This document shows positions 1 through 7,020 of a stretch of 8,288 bases of DNA, piece after piece. The position numbers were made by a program, and so were the translations under genes. The notes beneath the pieces are model-generated. The model did not search any database. It was given only the letters and a program-made list of their open reading frames with translations, and had not been told where the DNA came from. This DNA is from Alteromonadaceae bacterium UBA2620. GTDB taxonomy: Bacteria; Pseudomonadota; Gammaproteobacteria; Enterobacterales; Alteromonadaceae. Position 1 is the first letter of the stretch. Each line of letters starts with the position of its first letter. The stretch lies in assembly GCA_002339125.1 (NCBI GenBank), contig DDJQ01000142.1, positions 1,767 to 10,054 of the forward strand, read 5' to 3'.

Positions 1-1484
1 AAACCTGGCAGCAACCCTACCAAGGCCATCACGGTAGTCAGCACGCCAAACATGATGCCGGGCACAATCCAACGGCTCATGATGGAGAGTTCTGCACTAC
101 GGTCTTTACAGCCGATGAGGCCAAGGTTATCCAGCAGCATAGTGAGTGACCAGCCAAAGGCCGGGTTAACCAGCGCTGATGAGAACACCACAATCGCCGC
201 TGATTGAGTAGTTTTACCCTCGCGGGTCATTTCCATACCAGCTTCTAGCAGCGGAATGAATACCCCCACAATCAAAGCCACGCACAGCACAGGCTCCCAG
301 ATAGCCAAATCCATGGGGTAACCCCAGATACCGGCAATCACGCAGAACAACGCGGTTAACAACGCGCCCGCGGGAATAGGGCGTTTGGCAATGGCGGCTG
401 GCACAATGTAAGTGCCCCAGGAAGAAGTAAAGTTTGCACCGCCCATCACGGAGCCCACCATTTGCCGCGCCGATGCGCTGACCATGGTGTCGTCGATATT
501 CATCTGTACCTTTTCGGTTTTTGGCGGATAGCTGATTTTCTGGAACACCTGATGGCCAAGAAAATCCGGTGACCACATAGCTACTGCCAGTACGGCAAAG
601 GGTAATACCACTACAAAGCTTTCAAAGGTAGGTAAGCCGAGCATCCAGCCGGTATTCTCACCCCACCAGTAGGAAGGGCTCATATTAGGAAAACCTGGCG
701 CAGTGTTAAACTCAAACGGTGCGCCCAGTAAAAACGCCATACCGCCACCCAGCAGGCAACTCAGAGGCACTGCTAACCAGCGTTTTTTCCAGTGTTCAAG
801 CAAAGCATAGAGAACAATGGTACAGGCAATAACAATAAAGGCGATATGTGCCATATCGATGCCTTCTGCCCAGGCGAACAGCTTCTTTACCTGGGAGGTA
901 GTGCCAATAAAGCCGAGGTACAGTAACAGGCCTCCACACACCCCTTTACTGGTGAGTCGGGCAAGCAGACTGCCGCCTTTACTGACCGCAAGTAAGAAGC
1001 CAAATACGCCAATCAGCAGACCAAACGCCATAGGGTGGCCGCCTGCTGCTACCACAATAGGAATAAGCGGAATTAACGGCCCGTGGGTACCGGCCAGATT
1101 AGCCGTTGGCAGGATAAACCCAGAAAACAATACAATGAAGAAAGCGACCAGGATTAGCTCGTAGCGCACATTCTCCAGCACGAAACCGTCTCCCAGCCCT
1201 AAAGGGCCGGCAAAGGTCGCCGCAATCGCGCCTACCATAACAACCTTCCCGATAGTGCCGGCCATTGCCGGAATGGTGTCTTCCCACTCAAAACGGTAGT
1301 CACGAAAAGGCAGGTTTGGTCGCCAGCGCCGTGGTGACATGATCTGCAGTTCGTGCTCCAGGTACTCATCCCTGCTGTTAAAGGCGGAGCTGGGTTTATG
1401 TTTTTTGCTGTAATCTGAAGACTGCGGCGATGAGGCTGGCCCGGACAACTCAGCTTTGCCGTCCACGGTTGTACTGTTACTCAT
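1..1484 (-). CDS. Polytopic membrane protein, probable DUF3360 family, transporter-like (3' end outside window)
   Basis: Reading leftwards from an ATG at 1484-1482, the frame stays open for 494 codons to the window edge. A GGAG Shine-Dalgarno lies 9 nt upstream of the start. About 70 hydrophilic residues come first, including SRDEYLEHELQ (38-47 region) and RRWRPNLPFRDYRFEWED (52-69). They are followed by many hydrophobic segments of membrane-helix length, starting near residue 71. Conserved-looking loops are AGTHGPLIPLIP (131-142) and GGANFTSSWGTYIVPAAIAKRPIP (about 348-371). The N-terminal pattern matches my memory of the uncharacterised DUF3360 family, whose members run about 490-515 residues, so only a few codons should be missing. 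The GTHGP loop and glycine-rich helices suggest a secondary transporter, perhaps with a UraA/SulP-like fold, but that is inference and no substrate can be named. It is transcribed divergently from dinB. Confidence 0.8.
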   Translation of the reverse strand, partial: MSNSTTVDGKAELSGPASSPQSSDYSKKHKPSSAFNSRDEYLEHELQIMSPRRWRPNLPFRDYRFEWEDTIPAMAGTIGKVVMVGAIAATFAGPLGLGDGFVLENVRYELILVAFFIVLFSGFILPTANLAGTHGPLIPLIPIVVAAGGHPMAFGLLIGVFGFLLAVSKGGSLLARLTSKGVCGGLLLYLGFIGTTSQVKKLFAWAEGIDMAHIAFIVIACTIVLYALLEHWKKRWLAVPLSCLLGGGMAFLLGAPFEFNTAPGFPNMSPSYWWGENTGWMLGLPTFESFVVVLPFAVLAVAMWSPDFLGHQVFQKISYPPKTEKVQMNIDDTMVSASARQMVGSVMGGANFTSSWGTYIVPAAIAKRPIPAGALLTALFCVIAGIWGYPMDLAIWEPVLCVALIVGVFIPLLEAGMEMTREGKTTQSAAIVVFSSALVNPAFGWSLTMLLDNLGLIGCKDRSAELSIMSRWIVPGIMFGVLTTVMALVGLLPG

Positions 1485-1550
1485 TTGTACTGACTCCAAA
1501 TAAGGTAATGAAAATCGGATGAATCACCATCCTAGAGAAAATAAAAACGC

Positions 1551-1579
1551 TTATTTGTTAATTGATTGTTTATTTGTTA
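1551..1579. repeat. Direct repeat TTATTTGTTA x2, possible operator
   Basis: TTATTTGTTA occurs exactly at 1551-1560 and again at 1570-1579, so the copies start 19 bp apart, close to two helical turns. Read towards the membrane-protein gene, each copy is TAACAAATAA, and the start codon is about 70-95 bp away. That is a plausible position for a regulator binding in tandem on one DNA face. The region is AT-rich, so chance cannot be excluded. Confidence 0.4.
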
Positions 1580-1709
1580 TCTCTGTATTTACAAGTGTGT
1601 TGTCAGTTTTTACACAAATAATCAGAATGTTAACGTGAGCTTGTACGCAGGTATTGGTCTGTAGCTAGTCTAAAGTACTAAACAAATTCGTCAGGCAGTG
1701 AATTGGCAG

Positions 1710-1722
1710 TAACAAATTGTTA
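1710..1722. repeat. Perfect palindrome TAACAA-A-TTGTTA
   Basis: A 6-bp inverted repeat has a single central base. Its left arm plus centre, TAACAAAT, is the same word found on the minus strand in both direct repeats at 1551-1579. It may be a dimeric regulator site in the divergent region, about 225 bp from the membrane-protein gene start and 160 bp from dinB. No regulator is encoded nearby. Confidence 0.35.
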
Positions 1723-1793
1723 ACACATCCATATGCGCTATTAGTCGTAGATGCCAAACGCAGACAGGCCAAAAGCGGCAAGTGAAACTGGAT

Positions 1794-1813
1794 GGCTGGC
1801 TAAATATACAGTA
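1794..1813 (+). promoter_or_regulatory. LexA (SOS) box candidate upstream of dinB
   Basis: The core at 1796-1811 reads CTGG-CTAAATAT-ACAG, which is the gammaproteobacterial CTGT-N8-ACAG pattern with one mismatch. Over the 20-bp consensus TACTGTATATATATACAGTA I count 15 matches, with the right half perfect. The site ends 66 bp before the dinB ATG and overlaps a possible -10 (TATTAT, 1812-1817). A LexA repressor here would give SOS induction of dinB, as known in E. coli. Confidence 0.7.
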
Positions 1814-1879
1814 TTATCTCACTACCATGAAGACCCAAAGTAAACGGTTGCCCAAACAGGCTGAAATAAAGAAGCTGGC

Positions 1880-2959
1880 ATGCGCAAGATAATACATGTG
1901 GATATGGATTGCTTTTACGCAGCAGTAGAAATGCGGGACAACCCGTCGCTGCGTAATATTCCTATTGCCATTGGTGGCAGCAGCGAGCGCCGTGGGGTGA
2001 TAGCTACCTGCAATTACCCGGCACGTAAATTTGGTGTGCGCTCTGCCATGGCGTCGGCCTATGCCCTAAAACTGTGCCCTAATTTAAAACTGGTTAAAGG
2101 GCGCATGGCCGTTTATCAGGAAGAGTCACAAAAGATTCGAGCCATATTTGCTGATTACACCGACCTGATTGAACCTTTGTCTTTGGATGAAGCCTATCTG
2201 GATGTTACCGGCTCGTCGCTGTTTCAGGGGAGCGCTACCCGCATTGCCGAAGAAATTCGCCAGCGTATCGCCAGCGAACTCAACCTCACGGCATCAGCCG
2301 GTGTAGCGCCCTGTAAATTTGTTGCTAAGGTTGCCAGCGACGAAAACAAACCCAATGGCTTGTGTGTGGTAACGCCAGATCAGCTGGATGAATTTGTTAA
2401 AGCCATGTCGCTTAAAAAGATCCCCGGGGTGGGCCAAGTAACTGTGCAAAAGCTCAATCAGCTGGGATTGCATACCTGCGCAGATGTGAGAGCCTACCCA
2501 ATGACAGAGTTGCAAAAGCGCTTTGGCAAGTTTGGTCAGGTTATCTGGGACAGAGCCCATGGCATAGATGAGCGACCCGTGCAGACCAACCGAATACGTA
2601 AGTCTGTAGGCGTTGAGCGTACGTTAAGCGAAGATATTCAGACGGTAGAGGCGTGTGATGAAATTATCGATAAGTTGTATACTACGCTGCAGAAAAGACT
2701 CACCACCCATCAACAAAAGCATAATGGTGGCCGGCCTCCTAATATTCGGACACTGGGCGTAAAATTAAAGTTTAGCGATTTTCAGCTGACTTCAGCAGAA
2801 CACCGCTATCCCAGTGTTCACCGCAGTGCTTTTAAACCCTTGTTGCAGGAAGCGTATCAGCGCAGCAATGGGCGGGGCATAAGGCTGGTGGGTTTACAGG
2901 TAGGCCTGGCAGAGAAAGACGAAAAAAAACAGTTGGATTTACCGTTTGAGGAGTCTTAA
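1880..2959 (+). CDS. dinB: DNA polymerase IV (Y-family translesion polymerase)
   Basis: This cytoplasmic error-prone polymerase copies past damaged template bases and extends misaligned ends; it lacks a proofreading exonuclease. The 359-residue product opens with MRKIIHVDMDCFYAAVEMRD, almost identical to E. coli DinB. Catalytic metal ligands are visible as D8 and D103/E104 (SLDEAYLDVT). NYPARKFGVRSAM (45-57) is the usual fingers segment, and a helix-hairpin-helix-like stretch (KKIPGVGQVTVQKL) lies near residues 179-192. The C-terminal QLDLPF (351-356) fits the QxxLxF beta-clamp-binding peptide. The steric-gate position is Y13 where E. coli has F13. The start is fixed by homology because the upstream Shine-Dalgarno (AAGAAG) is weak. 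A LexA box precedes it, indicating SOS control. No frameshift or truncation is seen. Confidence 0.97.
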   Translation: MRKIIHVDMDCFYAAVEMRDNPSLRNIPIAIGGSSERRGVIATCNYPARKFGVRSAMASAYALKLCPNLKLVKGRMAVYQEESQKIRAIFADYTDLIEPLSLDEAYLDVTGSSLFQGSATRIAEEIRQRIASELNLTASAGVAPCKFVAKVASDENKPNGLCVVTPDQLDEFVKAMSLKKIPGVGQVTVQKLNQLGLHTCADVRAYPMTELQKRFGKFGQVIWDRAHGIDERPVQTNRIRKSVGVERTLSEDIQTVEACDEIIDKLYTTLQKRLTTHQQKHNGGRPPNIRTLGVKLKFSDFQLTSAEHRYPSVHRSAFKPLLQEAYQRSNGRGIRLVGLQVGLAEKDEKKQLDLPFEES

Positions 2960-3044
2960 ATCTGCCGGCAATAAACTGCGCCGATGAGTTAGCAGAGCAA
3001 TGGATCCTGAACTAGACTTACAAACTGACTGTGTGCGTCACCTT

Positions 3045-3050
3045 AAGGAA
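3045..3050 (+). promoter_or_regulatory. Shine-Dalgarno AAGGAA deciding the DUF1653 gene start
   Basis: AAGGAA sits 7 nt before the ATG at 3058. This favours that ATG over the in-frame GTG at 3031, which has no comparable site and would add nine residues not expected for the family. Confidence 0.75.
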
Positions 3051-3057
3051 CTACTTA

Positions 3058-3288
3058 ATGATAAGCCCGGGAATTTACCAACATTACAAAGGCAACAATT
3101 ACGAAGTGATTGGTGTGGCAACACACTCAGAAGATGAAACCCACCTGGTGGTTTACCGCCCCCTCTATGGTGAAAGAGGCTTGTGGGTAAGACCGCTTTC
3201 CATGTTTACTGAGGAAGTAAAAGTAAACGGCCGAAGCGTAGAGCGCTTTCGTTTTCTGGGCGAAAAGGCTGTCGAAGCCACTTCATAA
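3058..3288 (+). CDS. DUF1653 family small protein
   Basis: The 76-residue product begins MISPGIYQHYKGNNYEVIG and continues with VVYRPLYGERGLWVRPLSMF and a closing RFRFLGE. This is the characteristic pattern I know from the DUF1653 family: a small all-beta-looking domain with conserved GxYxHYKG, YxxLYG and WxRPxxMF blocks. The family occurs as short stand-alone proteins in many proteobacteria and has no established biochemical role that I can name. There is no signal peptide or membrane segment, so it is probably cytoplasmic. It lies 98 bp downstream of dinB on the same strand; no terminator is evident between them, so partial co-transcription is possible. A hairpin overlaps its stop codon. 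Confidence 0.88.
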   Translation: MISPGIYQHYKGNNYEVIGVATHSEDETHLVVYRPLYGERGLWVRPLSMFTEEVKVNGRSVERFRFLGEKAVEATS

Positions 3289-3293
3289 GTGGC
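3277..3293 (+). terminator. Hairpin spanning the DUF1653 gene stop codon
   Basis: GCCACTT (3277-3283), loop CAT, AAGTGGC (3287-3293) forms a perfect 7-bp stem with a 3-nt loop; the TAA stop lies in the loop and right arm. No T-tract follows, so it is not a classic intrinsic terminator. It may instead protect the mRNA 3' end or slow ribosomes at the stop. Confidence 0.3.
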
Positions 3294-3395
3294 AATCCGG
3301 CCCCATGAGTGAACCTATTTGTCTGTAACAGCTTATAAATGGCAGAATGAAGTTTCAGCCAACCACTATACGCTAACAACAGGTAACCAAATAAA

Positions 3396-4253
3396 ATGAA
3401 AACACTTATTTCCAGCACGCTTGGGGCGGCGCTACTATTTTGTGCATCACAGAGTGCCGCGCAGGATCGTTTCGCCGATGTTTCGATTAGTGTCACGCCT
3501 CTAAATGGTAGTGCATACATGTTACAAGGCGCTGGCGGTAATATCGGGGTATCTGCCGGAGACGATGGCGTACTAATCATCGACGATCAGTTTGCACCTC
3601 TTGCACCTAAAATCAGTGCTGCATTGGGAGATATCGCAACTGATACACCAAGCTATGTGATCAACACCCATTATCATGGCGACCATACCGGCAGTAATGC
3701 TTTTTTCCATGATAATAAAGGGGCCACCATCTTTGCCCACGAAAACGTACGTATCCGCCTGGCCAATGATGACTCCATCGACAAAGCTGCCTTACCGGTA
3801 GTGACTTTTGAAGACGGTATTAAAATCCACTTTAACGATGAGACCCTCACCGTGTTTCACTTAGCCAACGGCCACACCGATGGCGACAGTGTGGTGTGGT
3901 TTGAGGGGGCCAACGTGTTGCACACCGGCGACCTGTTCTTTAACGAACGCTTCCCTTATATCGACTTAGGTGCTGGCGGTACCGTAGAGGGGTATATCAA
4001 GGCTGTTGAAACCCTGCTGGGGAAAATCGATGGCAAAACTAAAATCATTCCCGGCCATGGCCCACTCGCCAACAAAGCGGATTACGAAAACTTTCTGGCG
4101 ATGATCAAAGCCACTAAAACCTGGGTGGAAGAACAAAAAGCTGCAGGATTATCGGTGGACCAAGCGGTAGAGAAAGGCTTACCAGAACAATACGCTAAGT
4201 GGGACTGGAGCTTTATTACCGAAGAGAAGTGGATTAAAACTTTGTATAAATAA
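3396..4253 (+). CDS. Secreted metallo-beta-lactamase-fold hydrolase
   Basis: The 285-residue protein has an N-terminal signal peptide: MK, a hydrophobic stretch to about residue 17, and likely cleavage after SQSAA-Q (near 22). It should therefore act in the periplasm. The zinc-binding set of the MBL superfamily is complete: HYHGDH (H92, H94, D96, H97), H160 in GHTDGD, D179 in HTGDL and H221 in PGHG. The resemblance is to broad-specificity periplasmic MBL-fold hydrolases. No substrate can be assigned, and beta-lactamase activity is only one possibility. The start follows a weak AGG placed 12 nt upstream; homology of the signal peptide supports it. It stands alone, with 107 bp upstream and a hairpin after the stop, so it is probably its own transcription unit. 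Confidence 0.92.
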   Translation: MKTLISSTLGAALLFCASQSAAQDRFADVSISVTPLNGSAYMLQGAGGNIGVSAGDDGVLIIDDQFAPLAPKISAALGDIATDTPSYVINTHYHGDHTGSNAFFHDNKGATIFAHENVRIRLANDDSIDKAALPVVTFEDGIKIHFNDETLTVFHLANGHTDGDSVVWFEGANVLHTGDLFFNERFPYIDLGAGGTVEGYIKAVETLLGKIDGKTKIIPGHGPLANKADYENFLAMIKATKTWVEEQKAAGLSVDQAVEKGLPEQYAKWDWSFITEEKWIKTLYK

Positions 4254-4254
4254 A

Positions 4255-4292
4255 GCGGGTCTATTGCCCGCAACCTGCAAGTTGGAGCGGGC
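4255..4292 (+). terminator. GC-rich hairpin after the MBL-fold gene, candidate terminator
   Basis: GCCCGC (4266-4271) pairs with GCGGGC (4287-4292), with an extra inner CC/GG pairing. GCGGG at 4255-4259 can alternatively pair with CCCGC at 4267-4271. The structure starts one base after the stop codon, as expected for termination, but no run of T follows. It could be a weak or factor-assisted terminator or a transcript-end stabiliser. Confidence 0.45.
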
Positions 4293-4493
4293 ATTCTGGT
4301 AACCTCTTAATCTCTATCATTTTCTTGATGCTATGTCGGTGTTCGTCGGGTAACGCATCGCGGTGAAGCCCGGTAGCCTTTCAACAAAAGCCTTCCATCA
4401 GTACTGCCGTTCAGCGCTGCCTGATAGGTCAGATGCCAACGCCACTATGGTGTTTACCTACTTATGCGGATACTGCTGTTGTCTTTCTATCCG

Positions 4494-4522
4494 TTAGTTA
4501 AATAAAGTGGTGTTAGTATAAT
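4494..4522 (+). promoter_or_regulatory. Candidate promoter of the 807-aa gene operon
   Basis: TATAAT at 4517-4522 is a perfect sigma70 -10 box. At a 17-bp spacing the -35 hexamer is TTAGTT (4494-4499), which matches the consensus poorly, so an activator may be needed. The start codon is 72 bp downstream. Confidence 0.4.
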
Positions 4523-4594
4523 GTTTGCTGTATGTTAATAAAATATGCGGTGTTCCTGTTGTGCATACTCTTGAGTTAAATAAAGGAAAGCCCC

Positions 4595-7018
4595 ATGTCC
4601 GACTTAGAAGATGAGCTAAGAGAACAGCTTGCCAGCACCCAACAAAAATTGAATTTATGCCAAGAAAGCATAAAAAATTATCGCCCTGAAAAAGTTAAAG
4701 ACACACCGGAAAACCTTATCCCAAGGCTTGGCCAGTTTCCCACTAACGCCGCCTATTTTAATACTGTTACAATCACGCATACTGCAAAAGAAATGCAGAA
4801 GAAAGAGGAAATCACGCAACCTCTGGCAATGCCAACCCTTCTGGGTAATGCAGCTAATCCAAATGCCTCTGGCTTTAACTCAGTTCACACCGGGGTACGC
4901 TTAACTCATCAACAAGTCTGGCGCCTAAAAGGGATTAGCTTAGGTAATTTGGTTCATTCACTTACCCTGGCACCCGGCGAAGCGACTAAAGTTGTTGTTC
5001 AGGATTGGTCGTCATCACAAACAGGTAATCGTAATGAATCATTAAGCCAAAACGAAGCGTCCAGTAGCAGTAATAATGACAGCAGAGCCGTAGAGGAAAT
5101 TCAAAACTCAACGGCACAGGAAGCGCTGACTGGTTCATCAACTAATAGAGCAAAGAGTGTGTCTGCCAGCGAGGGCGTCAGTTTGCTGTTCATATCCGCT
5201 GGCGCTGCCATCAACAATACGGTTGCTACTTCGGTGAATACCAGTAACGGCTCCAAAGAGGCATCAGTGAATGCTAATCAACGTATTCAACAAGCCACCG
5301 AAAAGGCCGCTGAAACCGCTAGAACGCGCCGGGCCAGTGTTGTAAAAGAAGTATCACAACGCGACAGTTCAGCTACTACATCACGTGTTGTTGCCAATTA
5401 TAACCACATGCACGCTTTAACGATGATGTACTACGAGGTGCTGGAGATATACGAGATAACCACAGAAGTTGTTAGGGTACAGCCCTGTGTATTTATTCCC
5501 TTCCAATTGATGGATGCAAAAACGTTGCTGGAAAATCATGCTGTGAACCTCATTGATGCGGCGAATGCTGCTGGCTTGGACATTCTGGCCAATGCCATTA
5601 TGGTAAATAAGCAATATTTTCATTCGTCGCTCAATCTGCCCAGTTACCTCAACGATATCTCTGAAGCCTTGCAGGCTACCCAAAATATCAGCAACTACTG
5701 CATGCAAATCAAGATGCCCTGGCAGGGTGAAAGCGATAACAATATTCCTCCGGCGTTTCAGGAAAGCCATACTGCTATCCTCGATAATATCATTGAGTTG
5801 TCAAACAACGCCGCGGCATTACTGGCGCAGGCAAACGACATTAATGTCGCCTCTAAACCTGATAGCGGTTTAGATCAGGCAGTCAGGTATTTGGTTGATG
5901 CATTAGGCGGCCGCCCAGGCATGAAGAGTACGGTTTCTTCATTTGGGGGATCTTTGCAGTATGTTGAGCGCGATCTTCTGCCCACTTACCCTGAGAGTAC
6001 ACAGCAGGAGGTCAAAGCTTATTTGACGAATGCCAAGGCATACTTTGACATGTTGGTTGATACCACAAGAAGTGCCATTGATGCCGCTAGCAAAGCTCAG
6101 GCTTCGATTGCCAGTTTAAAAGCCGTGACTAATGTGGCAGAGCAACTTAACCCATACCTTGAATATTTTAATCAATCGGTGTGGTTGAAAAGTTTAACAC
6201 CCGCTACAGTTCACAGCCTGTTGCAAGATAAAACGCATAATGGTGCATCGCTAAACACATTGATAGATCCCAAGCCCATTGCCATCACAGGTAATCTGGT
6301 AGGTTTCGCCTACAGTCAGGACGATAAGCTTGACGACGATTTACCCCAGCAAAAGAGTACCGTTGTGGTGCCTACCGGCGGTGTGTTTGCCGAGGCCGTG
6401 TTAGGAGAATCGGTGGCAGCGGAACGCATTGATTTAACGCGTTTTTGGAACTGGCAGGATTCACCCATCCCTTTGACACCACCAGAGTTGAGCCCGGTAT
6501 CTACCAATTTTAGTGCGAATCAGATGAATTTAACGCCGACAGACTTCGCGAGTTTTCAAGCCAATTTGCAAAGTTCGAATACGCTACCCAATCCCACCGG
6601 ATTAGCAGCAATGATAGAGTCTATGGCCAAGGGCGATATGTTTAAAGACATGTCTGGTAAAGAGGCCGCACAAACCCTGGCTTCTGCAGTTGCCGGTTAC
6701 GCCAGCTCCAGTGAACAAAAAGCCCTGGCAATCGCATCACAGAACTTTATGAAAACCATGGATATTGGTGAAAAGCTTGCCACCGGCGTGTTAACACAGG
6801 GTGCGTCTACATTACTGGGAGGATTAGAAACTCTGAAGGGCACTGGTGTGCTAGAAAAAATGTTAGGCCTTGGTGACGATAAAGTCTCTGCTGCGCTCGA
6901 CGGTACAAGCGAACAAGACATCATCGAAAAGCTCAAGAAAAGGCCGTTACCTGAAAAGCCCAAGGGCACAAAACCACCTGACAAACCGCTACCTGAAACG
7001 CCTGATGAAGAAAATTAA
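4595..7018 (+). CDS. Large uncharacterised Ser/Asn-rich protein with conserved signature blocks
   Basis: I cannot assign a function. The 807-residue product starts at an ATG with AAGGA 7 nt upstream. It has no signal peptide or clear membrane helix. In order it shows: a short charged helix, probably coiled coil (1-30); a block SLGNLVHSLTLAPGEATKVV (115-134); a Ser/Asn/Gln/Thr-rich, coil-like stretch (138-262); NYNHMHALTMMYYEVLEIY (268-286) followed by a hydrophobic EVVRVQPCVFIPFQLMDA (291-308); a mostly helical middle (310-545); a block GVFAEAVLGES (596-606) then RFWNWQDSPIP (616-626); a block NPTGLAAMIESM with DMFKDMSGKEA (666-691); and a Pro/Lys-rich tail (783-804). I recall similar LAPGE, NYNHxHALTxxYYEVL and GVFAEAVLG blocks in large uncharacterised proteins of diverse bacteria, which suggests a conserved structural or assembly-type protein. 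A 67-residue gene follows 81 bp downstream, probably in the same operon. Confidence 0.9.
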   Translation: MSDLEDELREQLASTQQKLNLCQESIKNYRPEKVKDTPENLIPRLGQFPTNAAYFNTVTITHTAKEMQKKEEITQPLAMPTLLGNAANPNASGFNSVHTGVRLTHQQVWRLKGISLGNLVHSLTLAPGEATKVVVQDWSSSQTGNRNESLSQNEASSSSNNDSRAVEEIQNSTAQEALTGSSTNRAKSVSASEGVSLLFISAGAAINNTVATSVNTSNGSKEASVNANQRIQQATEKAAETARTRRASVVKEVSQRDSSATTSRVVANYNHMHALTMMYYEVLEIYEITTEVVRVQPCVFIPFQLMDAKTLLENHAVNLIDAANAAGLDILANAIMVNKQYFHSSLNLPSYLNDISEALQATQNISNYCMQIKMPWQGESDNNIPPAFQESHTAILDNIIELSNNAAALLAQANDINVASKPDSGLDQAVRYLVDALGGRPGMKSTVSSFGGSLQYVERDLLPTYPESTQQEVKAYLTNAKAYFDMLVDTTRSAIDAASKAQASIASLKAVTNVAEQLNPYLEYFNQSVWLKSLTPATVHSLLQDKTHNGASLNTLIDPKPIAITGNLVGFAYSQDDKLDDDLPQQKSTVVVPTGGVFAEAVLGESVAAERIDLTRFWNWQDSPIPLTPPELSPVSTNFSANQMNLTPTDFASFQANLQSSNTLPNPTGLAAMIESMAKGDMFKDMSGKEAAQTLASAVAGYASSSEQKALAIASQNFMKTMDIGEKLATGVLTQGASTLLGGLETLKGTGVLEKMLGLGDDKVSAALDGTSEQDIIEKLKKRPLPEKPKGTKPPDKPLPETPDEEN

Positions 7019-7020
7019 TC

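Larger units (their letters stand above)
1485..1879. other. Divergent intergenic region between the DUF3360-type gene and dinB
   Basis: This 395-bp stretch has no convincing gene. Its left two thirds are AT-rich and probably hold the leftward promoter of the membrane-protein gene; its right end holds the dinB control region. Visible elements are two direct TTATTTGTTA copies, a TAACAA-A-TTGTTA palindrome and a LexA-box candidate. I could not pick a leftward promoter with good -35 and -10 hexamers. For dinB, TATTAT at 1812-1817 is a possible -10 overlapping the LexA site, but its -35 is poor. Confidence 0.7.
4254..4594. other. Intergenic region before the 807-aa gene
   Basis: No gene is supported in this 341-bp stretch. 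It begins with the GC-rich hairpin of the MBL gene. The middle (about 4320-4480) is less AT-rich than its flanks and has short inverted repeats such as ATCAG at 4398-4402 with CTGAT at 4421-4425. Its minus strand gives only brief protein-like runs broken by stops, for example a 26-codon stretch near 4325-4405, so it may be a decayed gene end or a dispersed intergenic repeat. The last 100 bp are AT-rich and promoter-like. Confidence 0.55.

Noticed and set aside
214..576. Minus-strand 120-codon open frame
   Set aside because: It lies inside the DUF3360-type gene in another frame of the same strand; the main frame gives continuous membrane helices and family motifs.
817..1164. Plus-strand 115-codon open frame
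   Set aside because: It is antisense to the membrane-protein gene, with low-complexity Pro/Ser/Ile composition and no good ribosome-binding site.
1099..1287. Minus-strand 62-codon open frame
   Set aside because: It is a frame-shifted shadow of the membrane-protein gene, rich in Gly/Arg/Cys as expected from out-of-frame reading.
2294..2560. Minus-strand 88-codon open frame
   Set aside because: It is antisense to dinB, which is intact and unmistakable.
3031..3057. GTG start for the DUF1653 gene, nine codons upstream
   Set aside because: It has no ribosome-binding site; the ATG at 3058 has AAGGAA at ideal spacing and gives the family-typical N-terminus.
3206..3580. Minus-strand 124-codon open frame
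   Set aside because: It is antisense to the DUF1653 gene end and the MBL signal-peptide region; its sequence resembles no known protein.
4082..4294. Minus-strand 70-codon open frame
   Set aside because: It is mostly antisense to the MBL gene and starts within the hairpin region.
5417..5770. Minus-strand 117-codon open frame
   Set aside because: It is antisense to the conserved middle of the 807-aa gene.
6316..6984. Minus-strand open frames of 63 and 95 codons
   Set aside because: They are antisense to the conserved C-terminal blocks of the 807-aa gene; Ser/Pro-rich shadow composition.
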